From assembly GCA_023213315.1 (NCBI GenBank), contig JAKCPI010009401.1, positions 1 to 64,000 of the forward strand: a DNA stretch of 64,000 nt, written 5' to 3'. This DNA is from Euborellia annulipes (Eukaryota; Arthropoda; Insecta; Dermaptera; Anisolabididae). Made by a program: the position numbers and the translations under genes. This document shows, piece by piece, positions 20,062 to 30,517 of this stretch. Each line of letters opens with the position of its first letter. Position 1 is the stretch's first letter. The notes below the pieces were generated by a model. That model was not told the origin of the DNA and ran no database searches. It worked only from the letters and a program-made list of their open reading frames with translations.

Positions 20062-20465
20062 TTGGAGACCCCGCTTTTTTTTAAATATGCCTATTGATTA
20101 CAGTACCCCCCCCCCCCCTAGATGAGGATATTTAAGTGCAGTGATTTATATTTTTGTATGGATTAATATTTAACCATTTATCTTATAGACATATTAAGAA
20201 AATCGTTTAAGAAAAACCCTTCTAGATATTTGTTCTCTCATTTAAGCCAAATACCGCCTGCGTTGTAATATTTATATTTATTTGTGAAATGCTTAATTAG
20301 GCATAAATTTGAACCTTATGTATTTAGTATGTTTCTTATTTTTTTTTTTTTTAATATTAGATATATAGAGTGGAGAGTGAAGGCGAGGCAGAGCAAAAAA
20401 AAATGTTCCCAACACGAATTCTAAAGAGAAATTTTTGTTCGGTTTGTCAAAACTGTTTTGATTTT
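20062..20465. other. Gene-free AT-rich interval
   Basis: Poly-C at 20106-20118 and poly-T at 20340-20352. No feature is supported. Confidence 0.35.
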
Positions 20466-20467
20466 AT

Positions 20468-21140
20468 AAAAAATCTGGTGTGACTGGCGCACAGCACACA
20501 ACTTTCTCTTACCTTCGGTAATCGAAAGTTGTGTTCTGTGCTTGTCACACCAGATTTTTTGTGTCGACATGTATTTAGTTTCCGACAGTACGGTACATTC
20601 GATTTTCAAGATGTACAATTTATAAGTATGGCAAAATATTTATATTTTGTTACCATGGCAACCATTTCTCCTATCTTTTCTATGGAGTACAAGAGTAAAG
20701 TGGTCTTCAGAAGATTTCAATCACAAAATGAGAATATACATTTTATTGAGAGATCTAAAAAATAATTGATTTTTGAATTTAAAAAAAAATCGTTGGAGCA
20801 AATTTTGAGAAAATCGAAAAAAACTGAAAAAGTGCATCAGTAAAGTACTAGTACTTTTTGGTCGATTTTGTTCAAAAGCTTCGTGTCACGTCCCATGGGG
20901 GTGCCTAACTTAAATATAAAATTTCAACCTCCTAGCTCTTTTCGTTCTTGAGATATTTTGTTCACAGACAGACAGACACACAGACAGACAGACCATGCCG
21001 CGAAAACCACTTTTTTGGATTCAGGGGACCTCAAAACGTGAAGATCCATCAAAATCTCGACATCGAATTTTTGACATGAATCCAATACTTTCTCTCTCTA
21101 TATATATTAACATATATATAGAATTAAGAGAAAGTAAAAA
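20468..21140 (-). repeat. Family R repeat, copy C, near full length
   Basis: Reverse-orientation copy. Read on the plus strand it opens with the terminal hairpin: AATCTGGTGTGACTGGCGC, ACAACTTTCTCTTACC, CGAAAGTTGTGTTCTG, GTCACACCAGATTTTTT (20471-20559). It then runs through AAGTGGTCTTCAGAAGATTT and GTACTAGTACTTTTTGGTCG, a GACA/CAGA microsatellite (20964-20991), and ends with ACTTTCTCTCTCTATATATA...GAGAAAGT, a second palindromic end. No coding frame of substance. A related full copy on the plus strand is at 32089-32757. Confidence 0.85.
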
Positions 21141-21145
21141 GAAAT

Positions 21146-21217
21146 TTGCGAGATGAGTTTGTTTTTGATTGGGCATCCTTATTGGCCAATCAAAAATCAA
21201 CTCATCTCGCAAATTTT
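21146..21217. repeat. Short foldback, AAATTTGCGAGATGAG arms
   Basis: AAATTTGCGAGATGAGTTTG and TTTTTGATTGG are mirrored by CCAATCAAAAATC and AACTCATCTCGCAAATTTT around a loop GCATCCTTATTGG. Arms of about 30 bp with one or two differences. It abuts copy C of family R on one side and a SINE fragment on the other. Confidence 0.7.
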
Positions 21218-21218
21218 T

Positions 21219-21285
21219 TATCTTAAACGATATATTGACTGGCTTATTTAGTCTATTTGAGCAAGGATTGAAAAAAATCCATCTT
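21219..21285 (+). repeat. SINE 3' fragment (family 2)
   Basis: ATCTTAAACGATATATTGAC, TGGCTTATTTAGTCTATTTG and AGCAAGGATTGAAAAAAATCC match, in reverse, the body of the SINE at 27945-28085 with only scattered differences. The tRNA-like head is absent here. Confidence 0.65.
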
Positions 21286-21289
21286 TTTT

Positions 21290-21560
21290 TCAAAAGCTTT
21301 TATAAATAAGTTTAAAAATTTGACATTTCTTTTTCTTTAAAATAATTCGACATGGCTCATGTATAGGGGATGTGTGAGGTCACATTAAAACTATTATAAG
21401 AAAAATAAATTAAAAGACTATTAATTTTCCCTAACAACCTAAGCTGATTCATTAAAATGCTTTCCCAAATAAATTTCACCCCTCTAAACCAACATGTTAT
21501 TTTCTTAGGTATTTAAATCTATTCTATTAGCATCCAAAAAATTTCTCCTGTTGAATATTT
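21290..21560. other. Gene-free AT-rich interval
   Basis: No recognisable feature. Confidence 0.3.
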
Positions 21561-21840
21561 TATTAATTGACTCGATCGTCGCTTATGCATTAGCGGATTT
21601 TGCGCAGGTGTGGTATGGAATTCAGCAACCAATTAAGCAGAAACAAGGAAGGCTTCTCCTTCTCTCTCTCTCTCTCTCTATCTTAAATAACGTAGCCTAC
21701 AACGACCAAGATGAAGTCAAGACGAAGACAGTGTGCTTGTTTGCGATTCCAGAAATCGCATGCATTTGTTTAGAGATCGATTCTAAGAAAAGGAGATGCA
21801 TGCACTGACCGTCTAATTGGATAGTGATGACCTTCCACCC
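21561..21840. other. Non-repetitive block, possible regulatory DNA
   Basis: Balanced sequence with GACTCGATCGTCGCTTATGC, a CT microsatellite at 21657-21679, and the inverted pair GCGATTCCAGAAATCGC at about 21742-21758. An 85-codon plus frame (21551-21808) has no recognisable domain and runs through the microsatellite. No match elsewhere in the window. Confidence 0.3.
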
Positions 21841-22478
21841 ACTTTTCTATAATCAGAGGCGTTAGGTTTCATGAATATTTATAAATTCCTATATTGATTA
21901 ATTATTAATATAACAATATTAGACTACATAATGCATTCATTCATATGAAACAATTTCTTACTCTTCCTCTATGAAAAAATACTAAAAATCTTCAGTTTAA
22001 GTTATAAAAGAACCAAAAGTAGATCTTGTTTTAGGACCATTTAATTTTAACAAATAGGAAATCGTAAAGGAAAAATAAAATAAATAGAAAAGGATTTTTT
22101 TTAAATAGTTCTCGTGCATTTTTGCCCACCTAGAAGAGAAAGAGAGAGAGAAAGGAACGGGGGAGAGGCTCTTTAGCCGCGACTAATGCGTTTTAAATTA
22201 GCCGACCACGCCTGCACTATTTCAAGCTGCCGCGCCGGTGACATGCGATCACAAACACCCTGTACTCGTATACTGTATATACACAGGGTGTCTACTTTTC
22301 CAATTGATCCATTAACAAATAAGCTTGATCCTTAACTCTGTTTTTGAACAAGCTAATTTCTAATTGTTTTGAGTTGAGACATTATGGACATCTAAGTTCT
22401 AGAATGATTAATTTAAATAAAGTACACTGATAAAAATCACTTATGAAAAGTTTATATAGCCTATACACTAGTTAAAAC
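21841..22478. other. AT-rich DNA with a GC-richer patch at 22145-22290
   Basis: The patch has GCCGCGACTAATGCG and TTAGCCGACCACGCC. Near 22254-22292 ACACCCTGTA and TACACAGGGTGT form a small hairpin around GTATACTGTATA. No gene is supported. Confidence 0.35.
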
Positions 22479-22479
22479 A

Positions 22480-22640
22480 AAATCGTCACTCGAAAGGTTT
22501 GAACTCGAGCTCTTGGTTTCTTCACTACATATATGAATTCCTACGACGCCTTTACCATCTCGACTATATACTTTGTTAAGGAGACCGCACTTTTTTAAGC
22601 TACTTAAATTTGATTCTTTTTTTTTTAGATACTTAGAACT
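22480..22640 (-). repeat. tRNA-derived SINE (family 3), reverse orientation
   Basis: On the minus strand: TTAAGTAGCTTAAAAAAGTGC, a head AGTCGAGATGGTAAAGGCGTC (A-box-like), and GAGCTCGAGTTCAAACCTTTCG (B-box-like). A plus-strand sister at 62900-63090 shares these blocks and even their order, which is why two unrelated-looking short frames (minus 22461-22724; plus 62878-63066) translate alike. Not a gene. Confidence 0.65.
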
Positions 22641-22654
22641 TATAGCTGGTAGTT

Positions 22655-23030
22655 CAAAAACGTCAACATGATGGGATCGAAACGTCGAACATGATGGGTA
22701 TTTAATTATTTTTATTCCCAACATGTTGACGTTTCAATCCAGCATCCGGGATCGAAACGTCAACATGATGGGTATTTCATTATTTTTATTCCATATGTTG
22801 ACGTTTGATCAGCATGGGATCGAAACGTCAACATGATGGGTATTTCATTATTTTTATTCCCATCATGTTGACGTTTCGATCCAGCATCCGGGATCGAAAC
22901 GTCAACATGATGGGTATTTCATTATTTTTATTCCCATCATGTTGACGTTTCGATCCAGCATCCGGGATCGTTTCGATCAACATGATGGGATCGAAAGGTC
23001 AACATGATGGGAATAACAAAAATGAAATAC
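22655..23030. repeat. Tandem array of palindromic units (GATCGAAACGTCAACATGATGGG)
   Basis: About four units of 68-75 bp follow one another (GGGATCGAAACGTC at about 22673, 22748, 22816 and 22890). Each unit is itself a palindrome: GAAACGTCAACATGATGGG, a GTATTTCATTATTTTTATT centre, then CCCATCATGTTGACGTTTC, linked by GATCCAGCATCCGGGATC, which is also self-complementary in part. Two units are nearly identical and two carry deletions. After the last unit a shortened piece trails off at about 23030. It lies next to a family 3 SINE. Confidence 0.85.
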
Positions 23031-23380
23031 GAATAGCTGTGGATTTTCTTTCCCTTTTCACCTATCCTGATATTTTTTTTACTTAATACACTTGTTATGA
23101 ATTTGATTTCACAAACTAGGTACAGGCCTATTAAAATTCAAGTAGGACAGAATATGAAAAACGATTGAAAATTCATATTTTTTTTTTACAGTGTATACAA
23201 GAAGTGAATTATTTTTGCGAATAAATTACAATGATAATTTCTAATAGAGACCCGCTACTAGCGATTAATGTCACTAAATGATCTCTTTTTTGTCTTGATA
23301 TCATAAATCTGACTAGAATGAAATCTTATTCTATTGATTTATTTAGGGATTATATTATTAATAAATGAGACTAATCCTTT
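23031..23380. other. Gene-free AT-rich interval
   Basis: No feature recognised. Confidence 0.35.
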
Positions 23381-23384
23381 GACT

Positions 23385-23570
23385 TGAGTAGACAGTTCAC
23401 CCACGTCTGGCGTCGGATAATCAGCGTTCGATCTCTGGTCCAGAGACAAAGGATGACTCAGGCGGGATTAAGCTATTCATCGTTTCTCCATTAAGAAAGA
23501 GATCCACACCCTGCAAACTGCAGGTGACGGCCACTTAATAAACCCAGATGGTTGGGTGTATTTTATTTTC
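23385..23570 (+). repeat. SINE-like repeat with tRNA-like head
   Basis: GAGTAGACAGTTCACCCACG, TCGGATAATCAGCGTTCG and ATCTCTGGTCC resemble tRNA A- and B-box regions (B box near 23424-23434). The following GACTCAGGCGGGATTAAG and GTGACGGCCACTTAATAAAC is a body not seen elsewhere in the window, though GACGGCCACTT recalls the SINE at 50844-51060. Weak polymerase III boxes; moderate confidence only. Confidence 0.5.
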
Positions 23571-23853
23571 GGGTTTTTATATTAATATTTAACAATTTAA
23601 TTTGAATTTTTAGAGAAAAAAATAGAGGTAAAGAAATTATTATACGCAAATGAGATACTTCCCTAAGCTGCTTATGTAAGGCTTAGATGCGTGGGATGTC
23701 TAATTAGCTGACCATATTAGTCTTTTTTAATTTGTTTATTTTTTGGGGGATTGGGAGGAAGAATTTCTCGATGCCCTCTTTAAAATGTTGCCGCGAAATA
23801 AAATAATTTGACCAAAATAAATCTTATACTATTAAACAAGTAACGTATGTTTA
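23571..23853. other. Gene-free AT-rich interval
   Basis: No feature recognised. Confidence 0.3.
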
Positions 23854-23855
23854 TA

Positions 23856-24108
23856 TCGCCTGCTGCGAATCATAGTGGTGAAAGTCCAAAAATTCAATTT
23901 TTGAGTTAAGCCTACCAAACGTTGTTAAAACGTCTTCTCTTTTGAGTGGCAAAGTGGCGAAAATATTGTATTTCCATTATTTGCTATTGATTCTGCCCAA
24001 TTGATTTGTTGCCCGGCTATTTACGTAAATGTGTATTAAAACTTTCAAACGCCTTGTTGTCGAATTGTTGAATTTTGGACTTTCGCCACTATGATTCTCA
24101 GCAGGCGA
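23856..24108. mobile_element. MITE with about 45-bp inverted ends and TA flanks
   Basis: A 253-bp element. The left end TCGCCTGCTGCGAATCATAG, continuing through GTGGTGAAAGTCC and AAAAATTCAA, is mirrored at the right by TTGAATTTTGGACTTTCGCC and ACTATGATTCTCAGCAGGCGA. TA lies outside both ends (23854-23855, 24109-24110), which suits a Tc1/mariner-type element; the two-base duplication is weak evidence alone. No coding capacity. Confidence 0.8.
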
Positions 24109-24174
24109 TATGTTAGCACATCAGATGAAAAGGATTTTTTCAAATTTTATAAATTAACTATTTCCGGTACTCAG

Positions 24175-24430
24175 GATCGCTATCAGACTTGGCAAACCCC
24201 TGGGCTACATAATAATACGGCCTCCTCCCCCCCCCATCTATAATTTTATGATTTGAGCTTAAAGGGCTCAGGCCTCCTAAGGAAAAAATTTCATGAAAAA
24301 TATTTTTTTAATTGAAATTTTAACCATGAAAATTTTTTTATTAGAATTTTATGGTTGCAGCGAAAAGAGCCTGGGCCCGGGCCCCGAGGATATAATCCCC
24401 CCTAGCCCCCTCTGTCTGCGGGCCTGCCGA
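24175..24430. repeat. Possible hAT-like debris with C and G runs
   Basis: Between CAGACTTGGCAAACCCCTGG and CCCCTCTGTCTGCGGGCCTG the DNA has C runs at the left, G/C-rich GCCTGGGCCCGGGCCCCGAGG at the right and AT-rich sequence between, the typical make-up of the hAT MITEs in this window. I could not align the two ends as inverted repeats or find duplications. Confidence 0.35.
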
Positions 24431-24454
24431 TACTAAAAGAATAAGAAGAAATCT

Positions 24455-24660
24455 CGTCTTTGGGAAAATTCGTGTAATTAGTACTTTACTGATGTACTTT
24501 TTAAGTTTTTTCAAATTTTCGCGAAATTCGCTTTAATGATTTCTTTCAAATTTTAAATAGCTATATACTATTTCCGGTATACAAAACAAATTTGATCTCA
24601 TCTTTGGGAAACTAGTACTTTGCTGATCAACTTTGTTAATTTTTTCAAATTTTATTAAAA
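24455..24660. repeat. Diverged pieces related to family R
   Basis: Two successive stretches (about 24455-24580 and 24590-24655) carry TAGTACTTTACTGATGTACT followed by TTTTCAAATTTTC and a second TAGTACTTTGCTGAT, like the GTACTTTACTGATGCACTTTTTCAG block of family R. They may be a tandemly duplicated, older subfamily. The adjacent 25780-25920 stretch (TTCAAAAGCTTCG, CCTCCGAGCTTTTTTG, TTTTTCAGATATTTTG) looks like its continuation. Confidence 0.45.
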
Positions 24661-24859
24661 AAAAAAAAAAAACACCGAGCTGAAGCTCTGTCAGCCCGAA
24701 ACTAATCTATAAACAAATAATTAAATTACAAATATAAATAAATAAATATGAATAGTAATAGGCGTATATCTAATCAACAAAATTAAAATATCATAGATTT
24801 GTTAATTTTTCATTGTGAAATAAATTGGAAATTTTGTTTAATGTGAAATGAAACGATTC
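24661..24859. other. AT-rich DNA without recognised feature
   Basis: A poly-A run at 24656-24672 is followed by AT-rich sequence. No feature is supported. Confidence 0.3.
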
Positions 24860-25020
24860 GCAACCCACGGGGCGTGGTGTGGGGGGTGGGGGGTCCCCCT
24901 TTTCCCACCCGCGGGGCGGGGCGGGGGTTTGGGCCCCGGCGTCCGTGTTTTTTTGCTCTGGTCGGTTGCGGGGGGGGGGTGGGGGGGGGGGGGGGGGGGG
25001 GGGGGGGGGAGAGAGTGGGT
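24860..25020 (+). repeat. G-rich tract (G-quadruplex-prone)
   Basis: Around 24865-24970 the plus strand alternates GGGGCG, GGGG and CCCC blocks; from 24969 to 25009 it is nearly pure G, with one T and a terminal AGAGAG. Many G-triplets in sequence satisfy simple G-quadruplex patterns. Two frames over it (proline-rich minus, glycine-rich plus) are artefacts of the tract. Assembly accuracy across the long G run is doubtful. Confidence 0.75.
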
Positions 25021-25225
25021 GTAAAAAAAAAAAAACTTTATATAGGCATCTATAGCGTATAAAATTGGTCCTCACCTCTTTAAATAGAAATCGTAACAAC
25101 TCTACTATCGAGAAGTATTTTTTTGCTTTTTAATATATGGAGATTAAATGTATATAATCCAAAGAAATTGTCGGTGGTGTTAAATTTAATTAAAATATCT
25201 TTAAGAGGATCAAGTTGAGCTATCC
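25021..25225. other. AT-rich DNA without recognised feature
   Basis: No feature recognised. Confidence 0.3.
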
Positions 25226-25229
25226 AATT

Positions 25230-25550
25230 GCCTTTTTAAAATTGATTTGTTTTTATGTTTATTATTTGTATGAGTGGAGGAAATCTCCAGCAGAGTCAAA
25301 GGCGAGTGTCCTGTTATAAATATGAGTGATGTGATGTGATTGTGTGGTGGCAAAGCCGACGACCTTGTTGTCTCTGCTTGGGGCCTCCCATTAATAGATC
25401 GTTTAACGCCAGGAGCTATACATCCACATAACATTAACATTAACATTAAGATAACATCACACCCGGCTGGCTGGAAGAGGTTTTTTTTTCTCTTTCACGC
25501 CTCCCACTCATCTCTGGAATTCATACCTCGTTAACAACTTTGATTAACGT
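25230..25550. other. Non-repetitive block, possible regulatory DNA
   Basis: Balanced sequence including GTGATGTGATGTGATTGTG, GGTGGCAAAGCCGACGACC and a short ACATTAAC tandem near 25427-25447. Overlapping frames of 78 codons (minus) and 64 codons (plus) lack domains. No repeat match in the window. Confidence 0.3.
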
Positions 25551-26272
25551 TTATTTATTTGCCTATTGATCAGTAAGTATTTCCCATAAGAACTGTCAAC
25601 ACGGTGCTACATCACTCAACTCCTCCTCCTTTTTATATTCAAAAGAGTAAATAATCAGAATAAATATTCATTCAAGAATTTTTATAGAGATATGGTAATA
25701 ATCAGATTTCAAATAAAAGAAAAGCTTTATTATAAAAGAATATATCCAACAATAGGCCAAGTTACAAAAGTTTCTCCGCGTTCAAAAGCTTCGCTAAGTT
25801 AAATATCAAATTTAACCTCCGAGCTTTTTTGTTTTTCAGATATTTTGTTAACTTCCAGTACCCCTAAAGGGCTTCTGTAGCCGAAAAGGGTTCTCGGCAT
25901 CGAATTTTTTGTTACTTAACCAATCTTAATGAAATTTAAGCTCTACAATTACAAATAATAAAAAAAAAATTTGAATTTAATTTAAATCTTCTTGGGGGAA
26001 TTTATTTCTTATCAAATTTTTTTTTTTTATATTCATAGCATTTGAAGGTGAGTATCTGGATATATTAATAAATTTCCTAAAGCAGTACGATGAGCTTCTC
26101 AAAAACACTCGAGAAAATCGACTTTGAAGATTTCCCGGTTCTATAATTTCGGAGAATTTAGACATATTTTCAGAGCCGCTGCACACTAAATTTGATATAT
26201 GAAACGACTCGCCTTAATATTTAACAATAAGATGTTTTCAATTTTTTGTAACAAATTTCCATTTATTACATA
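25551..26272. other. Gene-free AT-rich interval
   Basis: Includes the diverged R-like stretch at about 25780-25920. A 69-codon minus frame at 25977-26186 has no recognisable domain; its DNA looks non-repetitive. Confidence 0.35.
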
Positions 26273-26280
26273 GCATATAC

Positions 26281-26516
26281 CATTGGCGTAGCCAGAAATT
26301 TTTGATGGGGGGGGGATCAAGACATTTTTTTCAAAAATTTAAGATTATTTTAGGGTATTTATAAATCATTTTGGTTTTTTTTTTTAGCTAGAGTAAATTA
26401 TTATATTTTACTTTCTCTTACCCTATATGAAATATAATTTGTATTAAATATCTAGTCATGGCTTGGGTCCCATGGGGTGGTTTGAACCCCCAAATCCCCC
26501 CCTGGCTACGCCTATG
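26281..26516. mobile_element. hAT-type MITE, CATTGGCGTAGCCAG family
   Basis: A 236-bp element with CATTGGCGTAGCCAG at the left and CTGGCTACGCCTATG at the right. Flanks GCATATAC (26273-26280) and GTATATAC (26517-26524) differ at one of eight positions. Inside are ACTTTCTCTTACCCTATATG and CTAGTCATGGCTTGGG. A truncated sister copy lies at 54408-54557. Confidence 0.85.
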
Positions 26517-26524
26517 GTATATAC

Positions 26525-27620
26525 TATATATTCGTATTTTCAGTGTGTAGCAAACTATCCTTCGGAAATCTTCAAAGTTTCGAGTGTTTTTGAGAAGCAC
26601 AGCTTACCTTCAAATCCTATGAGTATAAAACAAATCGGGGACCCACCACCCGTGGGGTCCTCTTGTAAGATCCGTTTGATATCAATTATTAATTAGCTTT
26701 TATTTTTAGCTGAAATTTAAGATAGGCTTCTAGTTTGTTTTATTTCGAAGGTCAACATAATAAATAATTGATTATCAATGGATACTTTAAAGAGTGAGAG
26801 AGCAAGCAAGCAGAAAGGGCAAATACTCAATTTATTTATTATTTACAAATTCCACCCTAGTGATTTGATTTGCTCCACTCACGTTGACATAGGCGCTACT
26901 CATTATTTATCTACAGTATTTCCAGAATTTGTTGTTTTTTTTTTTAATTTTTAATTAATGCCATTTTTATTTTTTATTTCATTTTAATATTTTTTATGGA
27001 TTGTTTTTTATTAAAAATCAAGATATATTTATTATTCACAGTCGTTGTAAATGGTGCCGATTATAATCATTTTTGATGCTCATTTACACCCACACAGATT
27101 CACATTTATTATAATTTATGACAATTAAGAGGACAGTTATAGCTCCGAACGTTAAAAATGTCAGCAACAAAAATAAATAATTAATATAATAGCCGGGAGG
27201 GAAATATTTTTTCTCCAAATATCCCATATATTATGCAAATGAGCTAATTTTGGTCTTTTATTATTAGCTCTAATTTGTACTCAGTGAATACGTATATTTA
27301 AACATTGCAAACACCTTTAAAAGAATTGATTGAATAATTATGATTTTATTCTTATAAATAAACATTTATGAAAGTTATTAGTAATTTGCATTTAGATAAA
27401 AACGAATTCTTTTTAGCTATATTTGTTCATTTAAAATTATTCCTTGAGTTATTTATAAAAGATACGTTCATTCAGGAAAAATTCAATTATGCTTTAAATA
27501 TCTTTTAATTAATTAATTAAATCAAATAATATTATTTAATGAATACTATCAAAGTTAGTAAAAAATGATTTTTAATTAAAATGTCTCCATTAAGTCGATT
27601 GAATAAAAAAGGTTTTATTG
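26525..27620. other. Gene-free AT-rich interval
   Basis: Near 27045-27160 there is a balanced patch (GTAAATGGTGCCGATTATAA, GACAGTTATAGCTCCGAACG) with no repeat match. Otherwise AT-rich. Confidence 0.35.
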
Positions 27621-27624
27621 ATGA

Positions 27625-27768
27625 CAGGGGCGTATATAGAAATTTTTTCAGGGGGGGGAGGGCCTGAACTCAAAAATTTTTCTGCAAAATTTTTTTTTTT
27701 GCGGAACCAAAATTTTCGGGCTACGGGGCCGAGCAAACATTTCGGGGGGGGGGGGGCGAGACCCTTTA
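27625..27768. mobile_element. hAT-type element, 5' part only (CAGGGGCGTATATAGAAAT)
   Basis: It starts CAGGGGCGTATATAGAAAT and shares GGGCCTGAACTCAAA, GCGGAACCAAAATTTTC, GGGGCCGA-CAAACATTTCGG and CGAGACC with the full element at 63220-63559, then stops matching at about 27768. The remainder, including the right inverted end, is missing. Confidence 0.75.
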
Positions 27769-27944
27769 TCACAGTTAATGAGAGGTTGCGAGAAATTAAA
27801 AAAAACATTAAGTATTTGGACCAGCTTAAAACTAATTTACAAACATTTCAATATCTTTTTTTTTTAAGTCTTTTCGGCATCTTTGGCTCACATTTATGAT
27901 AGTTATTAATAACTAGGTAGAGCCTTGTTTGAAAAGGATGGAAT

Positions 27945-28085
27945 TTTTTCAACCAATGCTTAAATAGACTGTTCATTAGCCAGTCAATATATCGTTTAAG
28001 ATGTCTATGCTCAAGATTGGGTAAAATTGCACCCCCTGGAGTCGAACCAGGACCTCCACGCTTTCGCGGCGGGTGGATTACTGGA
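27945..28085 (-). mobile_element. tRNA-derived SINE (family 2), reverse orientation
   Basis: On the minus strand a head with CGCGAAAGCGTGGAGG and a B box GGTTCGACTCC (28038-28052) is followed by AGGGGGTGCAATTTTACCC, then ATCTTAAACGATATATTGAC and AGTCTATTTAAGCATTGG. The body is shared with 21219-21285. The T-arm-like CCTGGTTCGACTCCAGG is a perfect stem, but no full cloverleaf is present. Confidence 0.65.
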
Positions 28086-29290
28086 TTAATAAATTTGAAA
28101 AAATTTATCTAACATATGAAATATTTTTTAATAATTAAAACTGAGAGCTTTTTTTTAATCAATTAAAAATCAACAATTAATAATTAGCAAACTAACGTTA
28201 TTCATGATCACAAATTCAATTTAATTAAAATTTCTTAAATTTTTTCACAGCAACTCTTTTTTTTATCCTAAGACTATTAACTTTTTTTTTTTTGTTTGGC
28301 TTTTTTTTAATGGTTTTCTAAATGATTTTGATGCAATATAAATTTTATAAAGTCAAGTAAGTAGTCAACACACACACACACAAACGAACGGTGATTAAAA
28401 TTAGAGATTTTTTTTTAGAGTGGGGGTCTCGAGGCATTCGGTGTTTTGTCTGTGAAGAGGCTATAATGAGCCCCCCCACCTCTAAAATAGCTTCTGGGGC
28501 CATTAAATCCGGTTGCAAGCATTTAATCTGCCCCTCCTCCTTCTGCTTGCTTGCTTACTTAATGACTGAATTTGCATCTCGGCCCCCCTCATCTCCTCTT
28601 CTTTTTTTTATTCAATTACTTTATACTTCTTATTTTAGTCTGTCAATACGTTACAAATCGGAATAGAATGTTCACTAAAAAAAAACAACGTAATTGAAAT
28701 TTATTGCATTTTTTGATTAATTATCCTTGGATATATGTTGGTATATCCTTGGCTCCGAGCCAAATATATATATATATTTTTTTTTTTGATATATAATGTT
28801 CCTGAATTTTTTTTATTAATAAACAACATATTAATCATATAAATAGATAAATTATTAAGTGGATTTTATTTTCATCCGTTAGTAATAACAATATAATTAG
28901 TGCTTAATACACTACTTACGAGTTGAAATTTGCTAGTTTTTCCACTCTATAAATATAACTAATTACTAATTAAAATTTCTTACCAATTCCTTAAAGGGAA
29001 AATAAATTAAAAAGGAAAAAAAAATTTTATGATTTTGAAACAAAAAAATAAAATTTTCTCTTATTAAATTTTCAAGTAATGTAACAAAATATAATACTGA
29101 ATGATGCCAACAATAATAATAATTAGCGTCGATGGGAATGGAAGCTCGTCAATTGGCAAGGAAAAATAATTACACAATTAAAATAATTTAATAAAAATTA
29201 AAAGTAAACACTAGGTTAAATATTTTCGAGATTTTTTTATTTGAATCAGATATTAGTATTCAAAACATCTCGATTCTTTTATATTTGGTT
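28086..29290. other. Gene-free AT-rich interval with a balanced patch at 28405-28600
   Basis: A CA microsatellite at 28369-28382 precedes the patch, which holds GTGTTTTGTCTGTGAAGAGG and GGCCATTAAATCCGGTTGC; a 91-codon plus frame (28391-28666) has no recognisable domain. A TATATATATA run lies at 28765-28776. Confidence 0.35.
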
Positions 29291-29364
29291 TAGTTTAAAC
29301 AAATGAGTTTTATTTGGTTTATGTACATTTCGATGTTAAAACAACCTTACTACTATTACAAGTG

Positions 29365-29640
29365 GAAATGCCCCCCCCCCCCCCGAAGGCCGGCTTTTCC
29401 GTTTGTCAGGGGGCTCCCTTTGGCGAGCAAATGCATCAAATTTATTCTTGCTCACTGTTTGGCTTTCGGCAAGAAATTGCAAACTTTTAAAGTTTTAAAT
29501 TTCACTCTTTGACTCAACTTCCTTTTATTCTGGCCAATCAGCGTGGTGATAGGCACATACGCACAGGGACAGGAAGTCAGAGGCTAGCGCTTTATAAATA
29601 GTAATGAAATGATGATTAGTTTGTAATAAGGTTCTGATGA
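29365..29640 (-). repeat. Dispersed repeat, copy inverted relative to 41404-41570
   Basis: The minus strand shares TTTATAAAGCGCTAGCC, GCTGATTGGCCAGA, GGAAG, AAATTTAAAACTTTAAAA and TTTGCAATT with 41404-41570, in the same order. Poly-C at 29371-29384 lies at its far end. The function is unknown. TATAAA followed by a GC-richer segment is promoter-like, so this could be the regulatory end of a retroelement. Confidence 0.6.
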
Positions 29641-29644
29641 TCGA

Positions 29645-30515
29645 TAGATAAGGTTTAAAAAAATCATTAAATTTACAATTAGGTAATTATTTGTCCTTGC
29701 TAATACACGTTAATTAGTTATAACTTTGTAAATATTTTTTTTTTTTTTTTTCAAATCTATTTAGTCTAGATAGCCTAATTTTGAGAATTAAATGAGAAAC
29801 CAAGAAATATTGTCGTAGAGTGATTTTTATTTATTATCTAAAATAATTGATAAAATTATATTTAATCATAATCAATATAAAATTAATTTTTATCGATTAG
29901 TATTATTACTCAATTCACTAGTAAAAATTTCCAACCACTTGTCTTGACACTTAAGAAGGGATACGTAGTGACCAGATGTTCAACTTTATTTTTTCTTTCT
30001 AACCAATACAAATAGCGCGCTAGTTAAGTTTTATTGAAGGTTCTTTCAGGCCTCTAGCACGTCATTATATTTCGCCCTTGTTTAGTTAAACGGCCCATAA
30101 AACTGAGTAGGGAAAAAAAAAGACTTGCGCTGCTGGGGACGAATCTTCTCTCTTCTCTATGCCTGGATGCTTTTTACCCAATCGGATCGAGTTCTTTTAA
30201 CTCTCTCGAAAAGTTTAACAACCCTTAGCTCAATTTAAATTTCGTATTAAAAATATTATATAAATATAGAAATGGTGTGTTTTCATCTCCTTATTTTAAC
30301 CCCTGTGAACTAACAAGTCCGATCCAGATGAATGGGATTTGGTGACAAAGAAGAACATTCAAGTAATTAAAAGTATGAAAAAGAAATAAGTTTAACTTTA
30401 ATTAAACCAAGACAACTTTCAGGAAAACAAATAAACCTCTAAAACAGGATTGAGACAACTACTGCCTTCTCATCGATTTATCCTTTTTATATTCTTTCCA
30501 ATTTAAATAGGTCTA
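29645..30515. other. AT-rich DNA then a non-repetitive block (29940-30240)
   Basis: The block contains ATAGCGCGCTAGTTAAG, GGCCTCTAGCACGTC and GCGCTGCTGGGGACG, with no match in the window and no long frame. Candidate regulatory DNA. Confidence 0.3.
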
Positions 30516-30517
30516 TT

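Noticed and set aside
22461..22724. 87-codon minus frame with a look-alike at 62878-63066
   Set aside because: The shared peptide comes from a SINE present in opposite orientations; no coding selection is implied.
22655..23030. CRISPR array
   Set aside because: Units are contiguous palindromes without unique spacers, and the DNA is eukaryotic.
24791..25099. Proline-rich or glycine-rich protein
   Set aside because: Produced by the G tract; frames on both strands are equally long.
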